DNA from: Azoarcus sp.
GTDB lineage: Bacteria; Pseudomonadota; Gammaproteobacteria; Burkholderiales; Rhodocyclaceae
Direction: 5' to 3'
DNA length: 44,102 nt
NCBI GenBank assembly: GCA_031274995.1
Contig: JAISPJ010000082.1
Location: forward strand, 1 to 44,102
Shown: piece after piece, positions 17,627 to 25,873 of the stretch
How the letters are laid out: each line of letters opens with the position of its first letter
Numbering within the stretch: position 1 is the first letter of the stretch
The notes under the pieces: model-generated
Told to the model about the DNA's origin: nothing
The model's database searches: none
Seen by the model: only the letters and a program-made list of their open reading frames with translations
Position numbers and translations under genes: made by a program

Positions 17627-17697
17627 GGACGGGATTTCAGAAAACTCAGGAAGGGGGATTCTACCCGTCCTCTCTGACCCGTGTGAGCGTTCAGCGT

Positions 17698-18465
17698 TCA
17701 GAATTCAAAAACCTGCCCACGCATGAGGCGCGTCGGCCGCAGAGGCATGTTCAGGGCGTCGATCTGTTTCATGATGCGGTCGCCCATGCCCGGTTTGAGG
17801 TGGCTGACGAAGACTTCCGGCGACACGGTCAACTCGCTGAGCATGGTTTCCAGCATTCCCGGACACAGGTGACGGGCTGCTATTGCCATTGCGCGCATTT
17901 CTTCCGGGAAGGCCGTTTCCACAATCAGGTGGCGCAGGGACTGGCAGGCGTTGATGGCGGCGATCAGTTCGGGGCTGTAGGCCGTATCTCCCGAATAGAT
18001 CAACTGATTCTCGCCACTGTCGAGAAGCCAGGCCGCGCCGGGTACGGTATGAAGCACCGGCAGTGCCGTGAAAGTACGCGCCCCCAGCCGCAGCGATTCG
18101 CCAATCTGTACCGGTTGCAGGCGCAAGTAGGAAAAGCGGCGGTCAGGAATGGCGGTGAAATCCGGCCATATCAGCCAATTGAATACATGCGCCCGCAGGA
18201 TGTGCAGCGTCTCCGGCGTTGCGTAGATCGTGACCGTGTGGTGGCAGACTTCGCCGATGGAATCGACCAACAGGGGAATAGCAGCAATGTGATCGATATG
18301 GGAATGGCTGACGAAGGCGTGGCTGACGCGACGCAGTTCATCGAATGCCAGATCGCCCACACCCGTTCCGCAGTCGATGAGCACGTCATCGTCAACGAGA
18401 AACGAGGACGTACGAGAATCCTCGCAACCAATTCCACCGCTACAGCCAAGCACCTTCAGCTTCAT
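17698..18465 (-). CDS. Class II-type 3',5'-cyclic-nucleotide phosphodiesterase (MBL fold)
   Basis: A 255-residue metallo-beta-lactamase-fold enzyme. The metal motif HSHIDH is at residues 54-59; further ligands are likely His in [12 protein letters not shown] and Asp in [13 protein letters not shown], and SHLKPGM near the end. The N-terminus [13 protein letters not shown] and the overall order match the class II cyclic-nucleotide phosphodiesterase family (CpdP/PDE1-like), which hydrolyses cAMP. No signal peptide is seen, so it should act in the cytoplasm. It lies downstream of, and on the same strand as, the FHA and PP2C genes but 239 bp away with a hairpin in between, so it is probably a separate unit. 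Other MBL hydrolases cannot be fully excluded. Confidence 0.78.
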   Translation of the reverse strand: MKLKVLGCSGGIGCEDSRTSSFLVDDDVLIDCGTGVGDLAFDELRRVSHAFVSHSHIDHIAAIPLLVDSIGEVCHHTVTIYATPETLHILRAHVFNWLIWPDFTAIPDRRFSYLRLQPVQIGESLRLGARTFTALPVLHTVPGAAWLLDSGENQLIYSGDTAYSPELIAAINACQSLRHLIVETAFPEEMRAMAIAARHLCPGMLETMLSELTVSPEVFVSHLKPGMGDRIMKQIDALNMPLRPTRLMRGQVFEF

Positions 18466-18625
18466 GAATCTTCTGCCAAGCCCGTGCGGGCCATTATTTT
18501 CTCTCCAGATTAGGGCAGGACCCTATCATCTGCCCCGGCATAGGGCGATGAAAGAAGTCACGGCATTAGGGAAACCGTTTTTCCAAGCCGCCTCAACTTT
18601 CCGGCCTTGGGTTCCCCGCCACAGG

Positions 18626-18650
18626 TTTTGGGCGCTTTTGGCGCCCAAAA
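18626..18650. terminator. Strong hairpin after the FHA gene
   Basis: A perfect 10-bp stem (TTTTGGGCGC / GCGCCCAAAA) with a 5-base loop lies 55 bp downstream of the FHA gene stop (minus strand). No long T-run follows, so it is a probable but not ideal terminator. I see nothing else in the 239-bp gap. Confidence 0.5.
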
Positions 18651-18704
18651 ACATTTATTTCGCTGGCTTTGCTGCTCATCATGTGGATTGCGCTCGATGT
18701 GTGT

Positions 18705-19424
18705 TCAGGTACGCAAAAAGAATTCCATTTTGATCCCGGAAATTTCTATAATGTCGTTATCATTAAGCTTGTGGGCCTGGATTCCGAGCTGTTCGCCATT
18801 GACCAGCGGAAATACCTGGCCTTCGACGTGGGTAATGAAATAGCCTTGTTCACGCCGTGTGATGACCGCCACTTGGTAACCGGGTTTGCCCAATGTCGTT
18901 ACCGGCTTGCTCAGTTCGAGTTCCTGCCCGGTGTTGACGCCGGTCAATACCTGGATTACGCCGAGATGTTCCAGCAGATGCCCGACCGACGTGCTCATGG
19001 CTCGGGATTGCATGTTCCGCGTACGAACCGTGTTTGTCCCGGCCGGCAGAGGCTCGGCCGGGTTGAGTGTCCCTATTTCAAAAGGTTTCAGAGCGGCGGT
19101 GTCTGCCAGTTCCGTTCCTGAGACCCCCGGGGTGGAAGAGTCGATCAGGTACTTGATCCGATATTTGCCGAGCTCGATCACGTCACTGTTGTGCAGCACA
19201 TGTTTCTTGACCGGCTGTCCGTTGACATAGGTTCCATTGGTGCTGTTGAGATCTTCCAGAAAAGCATCGCCCAGAATCCGGGTAATTATCGCGTGTTGGC
19301 CGCTGATGGAAAGATTGTCGATCTGGATGTCGTTGACCGGTTTGCGGCCGATCGAAGTGCGCTCTTTGTTGAGCACGATTTCTTTGAGCACCAGTCCATC
19401 CATGCTGAGAATCAACTTCGACAT
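18705..19424 (-). CDS. FHA domain protein (two FHA-like modules)
   Basis: A 239-residue soluble protein. The N-terminal FHA domain (about residues 20-95) has the phosphothreonine-binding features SIGRKPVNDIQ, ISGQHAII and LNSTNGTYVNG. A linker of about 50 residues leads to a second, degenerate FHA-like module (about 145-236: TLGKPGYQVAVITRRE, FPLVNGEQLGIQAHKLNDNDIIEI). FHA domains bind phosphothreonine peptides and connect Ser/Thr kinases with targets. It is 68 bp downstream of the PP2C phosphatase on the same strand, so the pair likely forms a phospho-signalling unit; no kinase is in the window. GGATGTGAG precedes the ATG. Confidence 0.85.
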   Translation of the reverse strand: MSKLILSMDGLVLKEIVLNKERTSIGRKPVNDIQIDNLSISGQHAIITRILGDAFLEDLNSTNGTYVNGQPVKKHVLHNSDVIELGKYRIKYLIDSSTPGVSGTELADTAALKPFEIGTLNPAEPLPAGTNTVRTRNMQSRAMSTSVGHLLEHLGVIQVLTGVNTGQELELSKPVTTLGKPGYQVAVITRREQGYFITHVEGQVFPLVNGEQLGIQAHKLNDNDIIEISGIKMEFFLRT

Positions 19425-19492
19425 TGCTCACATCCATTCACGTTTGTCTTGTGACGTACGCCACCCGCGCGTCGGTCATCGTCATGCTGAGG

Positions 19493-20263
19493 TTACTCAT
19501 TGAACCACGCAACGATAACGGAAACGTTATCGCGTCCGCCAGCAGAATTTGCGGCCTCAATCAGACTTTTGGCTACTTCACCGGCTCGTGCGGGCATTTC
19601 AAGCAGCCTGGTAATTTCATGCTCGTCCACCATATCCGTCAAACCGTCTGTGCACAGTAGCAAACGATCGCCTGGATGCAATGCACAAATACCGGTATCG
19701 GGTTCTACTTCGTCGTGTACCCCGAGACCGCGCGTGAGCAATCCCCGGTAAGGATGATTTTGCGCTGTCTCGGTCGTCAAATGCCCGGCATCGACAAATT
19801 CCTGCACCAGTGTGTGGTCATGCGACAATTGCATCAGTACGCTTTCGCGCAACAGATACAGGCGCGAATCGCCGATGTGCACATAGGTCATCCGGCCAGG
19901 ACTCAATAAAGCCCCGACAAAAGTTGCCCCCATCGAATGAACGGCCGCGGTTTGCTTCCCTGCTCCGCGAATGGCGGCATTGGCATCAATAACGCTGTCG
20001 ACGAGCGCCTTGGCGTGATCGGGTGTTTTATTTTTTTCCGCCGTGACGAGCAGGCGGTCCAGCACATAGTTGATGGCCAGCGCGGAAGCCAGATCGCCTG
20101 AGCTATGCCCCCCCATGCCATCGGCCAACAGCAACCATCCACGTTCGGCATCGACCCACAACGAGTCTTCGTTGCGGCTCCGAACCAGACCGATATCCGT
20201 GAGAGCAGCGCATTCAAGCATTGATATTGATGTTTCTTTTTGTATTTTGCCGACATCCGGCAT
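19493..20263 (-). CDS. PP2C-type Ser/Thr protein phosphatase
   Basis: A 256-residue PPM/PP2C phosphatase of the stand-alone bacterial type (Stp/PrpC-like). Motifs in order: TDIGLVRSRNEDS (residues 22-34), LLLADGMGGHSSGD, GATFVGALL, YVHIGDSRLYLLR, LLLCTDGLTDMVD and the C-terminal GGRDNVSVIVA, with the metal-binding aspartates in the DGMGG, TDG and RDN motifs. It would dephosphorylate phospho-Ser/Thr proteins, plausibly those read by the FHA protein encoded next. GGAGTG lies upstream of the ATG at 20,263; an internal Met at codon 15 is a less likely start. Confidence 0.93.
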   Translation of the reverse strand: MPDVGKIQKETSISMLECAALTDIGLVRSRNEDSLWVDAERGWLLLADGMGGHSSGDLASALAINYVLDRLLVTAEKNKTPDHAKALVDSVIDANAAIRGAGKQTAAVHSMGATFVGALLSPGRMTYVHIGDSRLYLLRESVLMQLSHDHTLVQEFVDAGHLTTETAQNHPYRGLLTRGLGVHDEVEPDTGICALHPGDRLLLCTDGLTDMVDEHEITRLLEMPARAGEVAKSLIEAANSAGGRDNVSVIVAWFNE

Positions 20264-20432
20264 AATTTTAACACTCCCAATGAATGAAATTTGCGCCTAT
20301 TTTAAAGCAAGCCGGTCTTTCTGGTTTCAACGTGGCTGGCATTTGTTGCATTCGGCCTGTCTGGCACGGCGATAATGCTGTACGATAATCGCAGCATTCT
20401 TTATACAGGTCTCTCTGGTTTTCTTGGCAACC

Positions 20433-21608
20433 ATGAATACAGGACGGAAAGGAACCCTTATTCTGCTCGCGGGCATGTTTGCTCTTTTCTGCCTGTCGTT
20501 CAGCGCCTTTGCTGTACCCCACAAAACATTCTCCCAAACCCCGCGGTCCGCTCCCCAAAGCAATTGCCCGAACGTGGCGGATTTCGAAGCCGCGCTCGAG
20601 GAACACAGGGAAACTGAACAAATACTGCAGGCGCGTGTGCGCGCCCTTGAGGAGGCGCAGAAAAAACTGCTCGGACTCGAAGAAGAACAAAAAAGACTAC
20701 TCGAGCAGTTCAGGCTTTTTCCGTCTTCACCCTTGCCCCCGCCCCCGAAGCCGGACACTTCGCTCAACTGGATACTTGGCGGGGTCTGCGTTTTCGTCCT
20801 GGCTCTTTGCGTCATCCTCCTGTTGCGCATAAACAGGCCAAAAATCGTTGATGAATCCAAGGCACGGGAGGAGTTAGCCTGCCCTGAGAAAACTTCTTCC
20901 TCATCGCTCGTCGGCCTTACCCCACCTGCACCCGCTTTATGGACAAGTCCCGAGCCCCGGCAAGGTTGTCCTTTTGTTCCCGCTTTGCCTGATTGGGATT
21001 CGGCATCGCCCGCGCTCGATTTGAAAGCCATGTTGCCGGAGAAAAACGCCCGGAATCAAGATTCGACCATCGAACTGGCCGAAATCATGTTGAGCTTTGG
21101 CCGCATCAACAGCGCCGCCGAAGCTTTGACGAGTTTCATAGAGAACTACCCGAAAGAGGCTTTCGCACCTTGGCTCAAGCTGCTTGAGGTCTACCGGTTC
21201 AACGGACAGCGTACCGAGTTTGATAAAATCGCCCGGAAGCTGAACAAAACTTTCAATGTCTGGACGGTCGATTGGGACAACTTCACCGATGCGCTGGCCC
21301 CGGTACTCAACCTTGAAACCATGCCGCATATCGTGGAATGTTTGCAGAAGCTATGGGGTACACGCGAGTGCCAGGCTTACCTGCAACACTTGCTGCGCGA
21401 CACGCGGGATGAGACCCGGCGGGGCTTCCCGCTTGCTGCCATCGAGGACATTCTTTGCCTGAACGATATCCTTGAGCACCATCTTGGCCCCTACACCGGG
21501 CCGATCAGTGCTTTTGGCAATGATTTGCAGGATTATCGCTCCGTGACAGAGACCGAAGACGACAAACCGGGTTCCCATGTGTTGGCAGAGGAAAATAAAA
21601 CAAAATAA
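20433..21608 (+). CDS. Membrane-anchored coiled-coil protein with a FimV/TPR-like C-terminus
   Basis: A 391-residue protein of unknown function. Residues ~8-28 are a signal peptide or signal anchor ending at SFSAFA. Residues ~45-90 are strongly charged heptad-like coiled coil (ALEEHRETEQILQARV, GLEEEQKRLLEQF). A proline-rich stretch (PLPPPPKP) precedes a second membrane helix (ILGGVCVFVLALCVILLL). The cytoplasmic part ends in a helical TPR-like block (STIELAEIMLSFGRINSAAE, YPKEAFAPWLKLLEVYRFN) resembling the C-terminal region of FimV-family proteins of betaproteobacteria. It is divergent from the PP2C gene. The ATG at 20,433 is preferred over one 9 bases upstream. A role in envelope or pilus organisation is only inference. 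Confidence 0.7.
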   Translation: MNTGRKGTLILLAGMFALFCLSFSAFAVPHKTFSQTPRSAPQSNCPNVADFEAALEEHRETEQILQARVRALEEAQKKLLGLEEEQKRLLEQFRLFPSSPLPPPPKPDTSLNWILGGVCVFVLALCVILLLRINRPKIVDESKAREELACPEKTSSSSLVGLTPPAPALWTSPEPRQGCPFVPALPDWDSASPALDLKAMLPEKNARNQDSTIELAEIMLSFGRINSAAEALTSFIENYPKEAFAPWLKLLEVYRFNGQRTEFDKIARKLNKTFNVWTVDWDNFTDALAPVLNLETMPHIVECLQKLWGTRECQAYLQHLLRDTRDETRRGFPLAAIEDILCLNDILEHHLGPYTGPISAFGNDLQDYRSVTETEDDKPGSHVLAEENKTK

Positions 21609-21707
21609 AATGAAACCTTCACTTTGACGCACCTGCGCACGCAAGGCATCATGTGCGGCAACCCCGGCAGGCAAACTACAACAGAGCCACAACAGAGGAG
21701 GCAGGCA

Positions 21708-22058
21708 ATGGATACGGAAGTTGACACCCAGGATTTTCTGGTGTTTACCGAAAGCGCGGTTGGCAAGGTGCGCGAGTTGATCGAGGAAGAGGGCAATTCC
21801 GCCCTGAAGCTGCGCGTGTTCGTGAGCGGCGGCGGTTGCGCGGGATTCCAGTACGGTTTTACGTTCGACGAAGAAATCAACGAAGACGACGTGGCGCTTG
21901 AAAAAGGCGGCGTGACGTTGCTCGTGGATTCAATGAGCTATCAGTACCTTGTCGGGGCGGAGATCGATTACACCGAGGGGCTGGAAGGTTCGCAGTTCGT
22001 GATCCGCAATCCGAACGCGACCAATACCTGCGGCTGCGGGTCGTCGTTTTCGGTCTGA
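21708..22058 (+). CDS. erpA: Iron-sulfur cluster insertion protein ErpA
   Basis: A 116-residue A-type Fe-S carrier that delivers clusters to apoproteins. The three conserved cysteines are in [12 protein letters not shown] and the C-terminal [11 protein letters not shown]. The N-terminus with [17 protein letters not shown] is typical of ErpA, and ErpA lies near tyrS in many betaproteobacteria. GAGGAGGCAGGC lies just upstream of the ATG at 21,708; the frame upstream is not coding. It stands alone between the coiled-coil protein gene and a strong terminator. Confidence 0.94.
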   Translation: MDTEVDTQDFLVFTESAVGKVRELIEEEGNSALKLRVFVSGGGCAGFQYGFTFDEEINEDDVALEKGGVTLLVDSMSYQYLVGAEIDYTEGLEGSQFVIRNPNATNTCGCGSSFSV

Positions 22059-22077
22059 GCGGCACATGCCCCGTTTC

Positions 22078-22111
22078 AAAAACAAGGGGCGTTCAAACGC
22101 CCCTTGTTTTT
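22078..22111. terminator. Strong bidirectional intrinsic terminator
   Basis: A 15-bp perfect stem (AAAAACAAGGGGCGT / ACGCCCCTTGTTTTT) with a TCAA loop lies between the convergent erpA and M23 peptidase genes, with A and T runs at the two ends. Confidence 0.95.
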
Positions 22112-22134
22112 GTGCCCGGACTTCACAAAACGGA

Positions 22135-23670
22135 TTACAGCTTGTCTGTGTTTTTGTTTTCACCTTTGCCTTGATGCTCGCTGGAGGCGACGTGGCGATT
22201 GAGCAGCTCCAGCCGGGCAAGCTGGGTGCGCGTGTTTTCACGGAAACGGGCAAGTTCTTTGCCACGCAGATGTTCAGGATTTGGTAGCACCATCGTCATC
22301 GGATTTTGCGAGACATCGTTGATACGGACCTCGTAATGCAGGTGGGGAGCTGTCACGCGGCCTGTTGCGCCCACTGTCCCGATGATTTCGCCTTGCCTGA
22401 CGGTTTCGCCGATGCCCAGGCCAGGGGCAAAAGTGTTCATGTGGGCGTAGGCGGTGCTGATGTTGTCCCGGTGCTTGAGGACGAGGAGCTTGCCGTAGCC
22501 GCCATAACGGCCAATGAAAGTGACCTCGCCGTCCGACGTTGCCCGCACCGGGGTTCCGGTGGGTGCGCCGAAATCCACGCCGTTATGGGTGTGCCAACTC
22601 CCGAGAACCGGGTGCACGCGGCGGCCAAAGTTAGACGTAACCCTGGAAAATTCGAGCGGGGAACGCAGGAAGGAACTGCGCAGGCTCTGACCCGTGCTTT
22701 TGTAGTACTCCGAATGGCCGCTGGCCGTGGTGTGGAGAAAAACGGTGTAGCGTACTCCCTGGTTAACAAACTCGGCGGCCAGAATGCGGCCCGGCTGTGT
22801 GGGCGCGCCCCGGTCATACGTGGTCTGGTAAATCACGCCGAACGTGTCGCCCGACCGCAGGTCGGAGTGAAAGTCGATTTCGGTACCGAACAGGTCGGCC
22901 AGTTGCATGGCAATGCTGTCGGGCAGGGCGGCGGCTTCCGCAGCGGCAAAGAGCGAATCCGTGATGACGCCGCTACGCATCTCGGTTCCGTTTTCAAGCG
23001 CGACTGCCGTATCGGAGACCCGGAATGGCTGGCCGCCCGCGCTTCTCGAAATTTCGATGGAATTACTGTCGGCCGTGATCGGCAGGCGCATGGACAGCAA
23101 TTGGCCGGAAGAACTGACGATAGCGGTAAACGAGGAGCCGACCCGCAGTTGTTGTACGGCCTGTGTGGCTTTTGGGTTGTTCAGGATGAAAGCCAGTGCT
23201 TCTTGGTCAAAAATGCCCAAGCGTCGAAAAATGGATTGCAGCGTGTCGCCGGACTCGACGTGCTCGTCATAAACGTAGGGCAGGACGGGAGTGGAAATCT
23301 CTTCCGGGAGGGCGACGAGCTTTTCTACGATGGTCTGCATGCCGAGAGGTTCCTCCGGCATCACAACCACGGTGGCAGTGGCCACGCCAATCGCGGAAAG
23401 GCTTACGAAACCGCCGACAATCAAAACCCGTTTACTGTCGAACAACCGCCAGGGCAGTTCGGCCACGTTCCCCTGGAACCCGACGGATTTGACGCGCCGC
23501 GTCCGGCTCAATCCGGCAAGCCTCCAGCGCAGCTCGTTCATGTGCCACCGCAACCCCGTCGGGCAATGTTTCATTTTGCCGATTTGCCCAAAGAATCTGG
23601 CGAATGACCAGCGCAGGGCTTCGAGCCGCCACCGCAATTCGGCTAGAATTCTTCTTTTTCTTGTCCGCAT
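22135..23670 (-). CDS. M23 family metallopeptidase (MepM/NlpD-like murein endopeptidase)
   Basis: A 511-residue inner-membrane-anchored murein hydrolase. The N-terminal ~75 residues are basic with three copies of an (A/N)EL(R/P)WRL motif. A membrane helix follows (VLIVGGFVSLSAIGVATATVVV), then an OapA/LysM-like region (HVESGDTLQSIFRRLG). The C-terminal LytM/M23 domain has the zinc motifs HTHNGVDFG, AYAHMNTF and APHLHYEVR. Such enzymes cleave peptidoglycan cross-links during growth. It is divergent from tyrS, the common betaproteobacterial layout; anmK, often between it and erpA, is absent. The long N-terminus could be a misassigned start, since Met33 (MKHCPTG) or Met44 would remove two of the repeats. 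Confidence 0.9.
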   Translation of the reverse strand: MRTRKRRILAELRWRLEALRWSFARFFGQIGKMKHCPTGLRWHMNELRWRLAGLSRTRRVKSVGFQGNVAELPWRLFDSKRVLIVGGFVSLSAIGVATATVVVMPEEPLGMQTIVEKLVALPEEISTPVLPYVYDEHVESGDTLQSIFRRLGIFDQEALAFILNNPKATQAVQQLRVGSSFTAIVSSSGQLLSMRLPITADSNSIEISRSAGGQPFRVSDTAVALENGTEMRSGVITDSLFAAAEAAALPDSIAMQLADLFGTEIDFHSDLRSGDTFGVIYQTTYDRGAPTQPGRILAAEFVNQGVRYTVFLHTTASGHSEYYKSTGQSLRSSFLRSPLEFSRVTSNFGRRVHPVLGSWHTHNGVDFGAPTGTPVRATSDGEVTFIGRYGGYGKLLVLKHRDNISTAYAHMNTFAPGLGIGETVRQGEIIGTVGATGRVTAPHLHYEVRINDVSQNPMTMVLPNPEHLRGKELARFRENTRTQLARLELLNRHVASSEHQGKGENKNTDKL

Positions 23671-23773
23671 TTCAAACTCTTGATTGGGGAAGTTCTCTCT
23701 CTCTCTTCAGGAGAGCTTGATTGAAGTCTAGCAAGGCTGCGGCCAAGTGAGTGTGACCTTATTGGAGAAACGA

Positions 23774-24970
23774 ATGAAAGAAGCCGGAGCCGCGATGAAC
23801 CTGATCCGGCGCGGAGCCGAGGAATTGCTGGTCGAGGCCGAACTGGTCGAGAAGTTGAAAACAGGCCGCCCGTTGCGTGTCAAGGCAGGGTTCGATCCGA
23901 CTGCGCCCGACCTGCATTTCGGGCATACCGTTTTGCTCAACAAACTGCGCCATTTCCAGGAACTCGGCCATCACGTCATGTTCCTCATCGGGGATTTCAC
24001 CGGCATGATCGGCGACCCGAGCGGCAAAAATGCGACCCGTCCCCCCCTGACGCGCGAGCAGGTACTGGCCAATGCCGAGACTTACCGCGAACAGGTGTTC
24101 AAGATTCTCGACCCGGACAAAACGGAAATCTGTTTCAACTCGGCCTGGCTGAACGAAATGGACGCGGCGGGAATGATTCGCCTCGCCGCGCGGCAGACCG
24201 TTGCGCGTATGCTCGAACGCGACGACTTCGCCAAACGCTACGCGAACGAACAGCCGATCTCGATTCATGAATTTCTCTACCCGCTTTGCCAGGGCTACGA
24301 CTCGGTGGTCATGAAGGCCGACATTGAACTGGGTGGGACCGATCAGCGCTTCAACCTGTTGATGGGGCGTGAGTTGCAAAAACATTATGGCCAGGCGCCG
24401 CAATGTGTACTGATGATGCCGTTGCTCGAAGGGCTGGACGGCGTCAACAAAATGTCCAAGTCGCTGGGTAACTACATCGGCATTGCGGAGACGCCGAAAG
24501 AAATCTTCGGCAAGACCATGTCGGTCTCCGACAGCCTGATGTGGCGCTACTATGAACTGCTTTCGTTCCGTGAAGCGGACGAAATCGCGGCGCTGAAAAC
24601 TGAAATCGGGGCCGGGCGCAATCCGCGCGACATCAAGGTGATGCTGGCGCAGGAATTTGTGGCCCGTTTTCACGGCCAGAAGGCCGCCGTCGATGCGCTT
24701 GCCGACTTCGAGGCGCGTTTTCGGAAAAACGAAATCCCTGACGACATTCCCGAAGTGCGGGTTGTCGTCGGCGAAGGCATGCCGGTGTTCAAGGTCATCC
24801 AGGAAGCGGGTTTGACCGGAACCACCTCGGAAGCCTCGCGCATGATTGAACAGGGCGCGGTGAAGCTTGGCGGCGAACGTGTCGAAGACCGTGCCCGGCT
24901 GCTTCTTGCGGGCAACCGGGTCATCCTGCAAGTAGGTAAACGGAAATTTGCTGCCGTGGTGCTGGAGTGA
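23774..24970 (+). CDS. tyrS: Tyrosyl-tRNA synthetase
   Basis: TyrRS charges tRNA-Tyr. The class I signature HFGH (variant of HIGH) is at residues 48-51 and KMSKS at 226-230. The tyrosine-binding segment [19 protein letters not shown] and a C-terminal S4 RNA-binding domain ([19 protein letters not shown]) are present. The 398-residue length is typical of the TyrZ-like type. The ATG at 23,774 has GGAG six bases upstream; an in-frame GTG at 23,747 has no such support. The stop overlaps the GTG of murI by 4 bp. Confidence 0.96.
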   Translation: MKEAGAAMNLIRRGAEELLVEAELVEKLKTGRPLRVKAGFDPTAPDLHFGHTVLLNKLRHFQELGHHVMFLIGDFTGMIGDPSGKNATRPPLTREQVLANAETYREQVFKILDPDKTEICFNSAWLNEMDAAGMIRLAARQTVARMLERDDFAKRYANEQPISIHEFLYPLCQGYDSVVMKADIELGGTDQRFNLLMGRELQKHYGQAPQCVLMMPLLEGLDGVNKMSKSLGNYIGIAETPKEIFGKTMSVSDSLMWRYYELLSFREADEIAALKTEIGAGRNPRDIKVMLAQEFVARFHGQKAAVDALADFEARFRKNEIPDDIPEVRVVVGEGMPVFKVIQEAGLTGTTSEASRMIEQGAVKLGGERVEDRARLLLAGNRVILQVGKRKFAAVVLE

Positions 24971-25779
24971 ACGCGCCGGGCGACAGCCGCCCCATTGGCG
25001 TGTTCGATTCGGGCGTCGGTGGCCTGACCGTCGTCCGCGCGTTGATGGAGCGCCTGCCGCTGGAGAGCATCGTTTATTTTGGCGACACTGCCCGCGTACC
25101 CTATGGTGTCAAATCGGTAGCGACGATCGAGCATTTCACCGGCCAGATCGTTGACTTCCTGCTGCGGCAGGAAGTCAAGATGCTGATCGTCGCCTGCAAC
25201 ACGATGGCCGCCGTGGCCCTGAAAATTGTGGCCGCACGAGCCGGGGCCGTCCCGGTGCTCGACGTGATCGAAGCCGGCGCGTGTGCTGCTGTGGCCGTAT
25301 CGAGCGGCGGGCGCATCGGCGTCATCGGCACGCCGACCACGATCAATAGCAACGCCTATGCGCGGCGGATACACGCGCTCGATCCCGGTGTGCGCGTCTA
25401 TTCGCAAGCCTGCCCGCTATTCGTGCCGCTTGTGGAAGAGGGCTGGCTCGATCACCCGGTCACACGGCTCACGGCACAGGAGTACTTGCGCCCGGTACTG
25501 GCCGAAGAAGTCGGCAGCCTGGTGCTCGGGTGCACGCATTATCCCCTGCTCAAGCCGCTGTTGCGCGACGTGGCGGGAGAGAGGATCAGGCTCATCGATT
25601 CAGCGGAGACGACCGCCAATCTCGCGGCAGATCGGTTGCGGGAAGCGGGATTGGCTACGGGGAGCCAAGAACCTGCGACCTGTCGCTATTTTGTGACGGA
25701 TGTGCCGCTACGGTTCCAGACCGTCGGGGAGCGCTTTCTGGGGCGCTCGCTGGGGAGAGTCGAGCGGGTGGATTGGTAG
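24967..25779 (+). CDS. murI: Glutamate racemase
   Basis: MurI makes D-glutamate for peptidoglycan by cofactor-independent racemisation in the cytoplasm. The 270-residue protein has both catalytic cysteines, Cys77 in [10 protein letters not shown] and the second in [11 protein letters not shown], and the family opening [17 protein letters not shown] with [11 protein letters not shown]. The GTG start overlaps the tyrS stop (GTGA), indicating translational coupling. It is convergent with mgtA; nested inverted repeats follow its stop. Confidence 0.96.
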   Translation: MNAPGDSRPIGVFDSGVGGLTVVRALMERLPLESIVYFGDTARVPYGVKSVATIEHFTGQIVDFLLRQEVKMLIVACNTMAAVALKIVAARAGAVPVLDVIEAGACAAVAVSSGGRIGVIGTPTTINSNAYARRIHALDPGVRVYSQACPLFVPLVEEGWLDHPVTRLTAQEYLRPVLAEEVGSLVLGCTHYPLLKPLLRDVAGERIRLIDSAETTANLAADRLREAGLATGSQEPATCRYFVTDVPLRFQTVGERFLGRSLGRVERVDW

Positions 25780-25788
25780 GGGAGGGGA

Positions 25789-25832
25789 CCGGCACACATC
25801 ATGCCCTCGTGCGTGCCGGCCATGATGTGTGC
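25789..25832. repeat. Nested inverted repeats between murI and mgtA
   Basis: GCACACATCATG (25,792-25,803) pairs perfectly with CATGATGTGTGC (25,821-25,832). Alternatively CCGGCAC (25,789-25,795) pairs with GTGCCGG (25,813-25,819). The two hairpins share the left arm and exclude each other. The segment lies between convergent genes and probably serves as a transcription end, although no T-run follows. Confidence 0.6.
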
Positions 25833-25873
25833 GGTTCCTGTTGCCCATACTTCCATGCGTGCTGCCGGAACCG

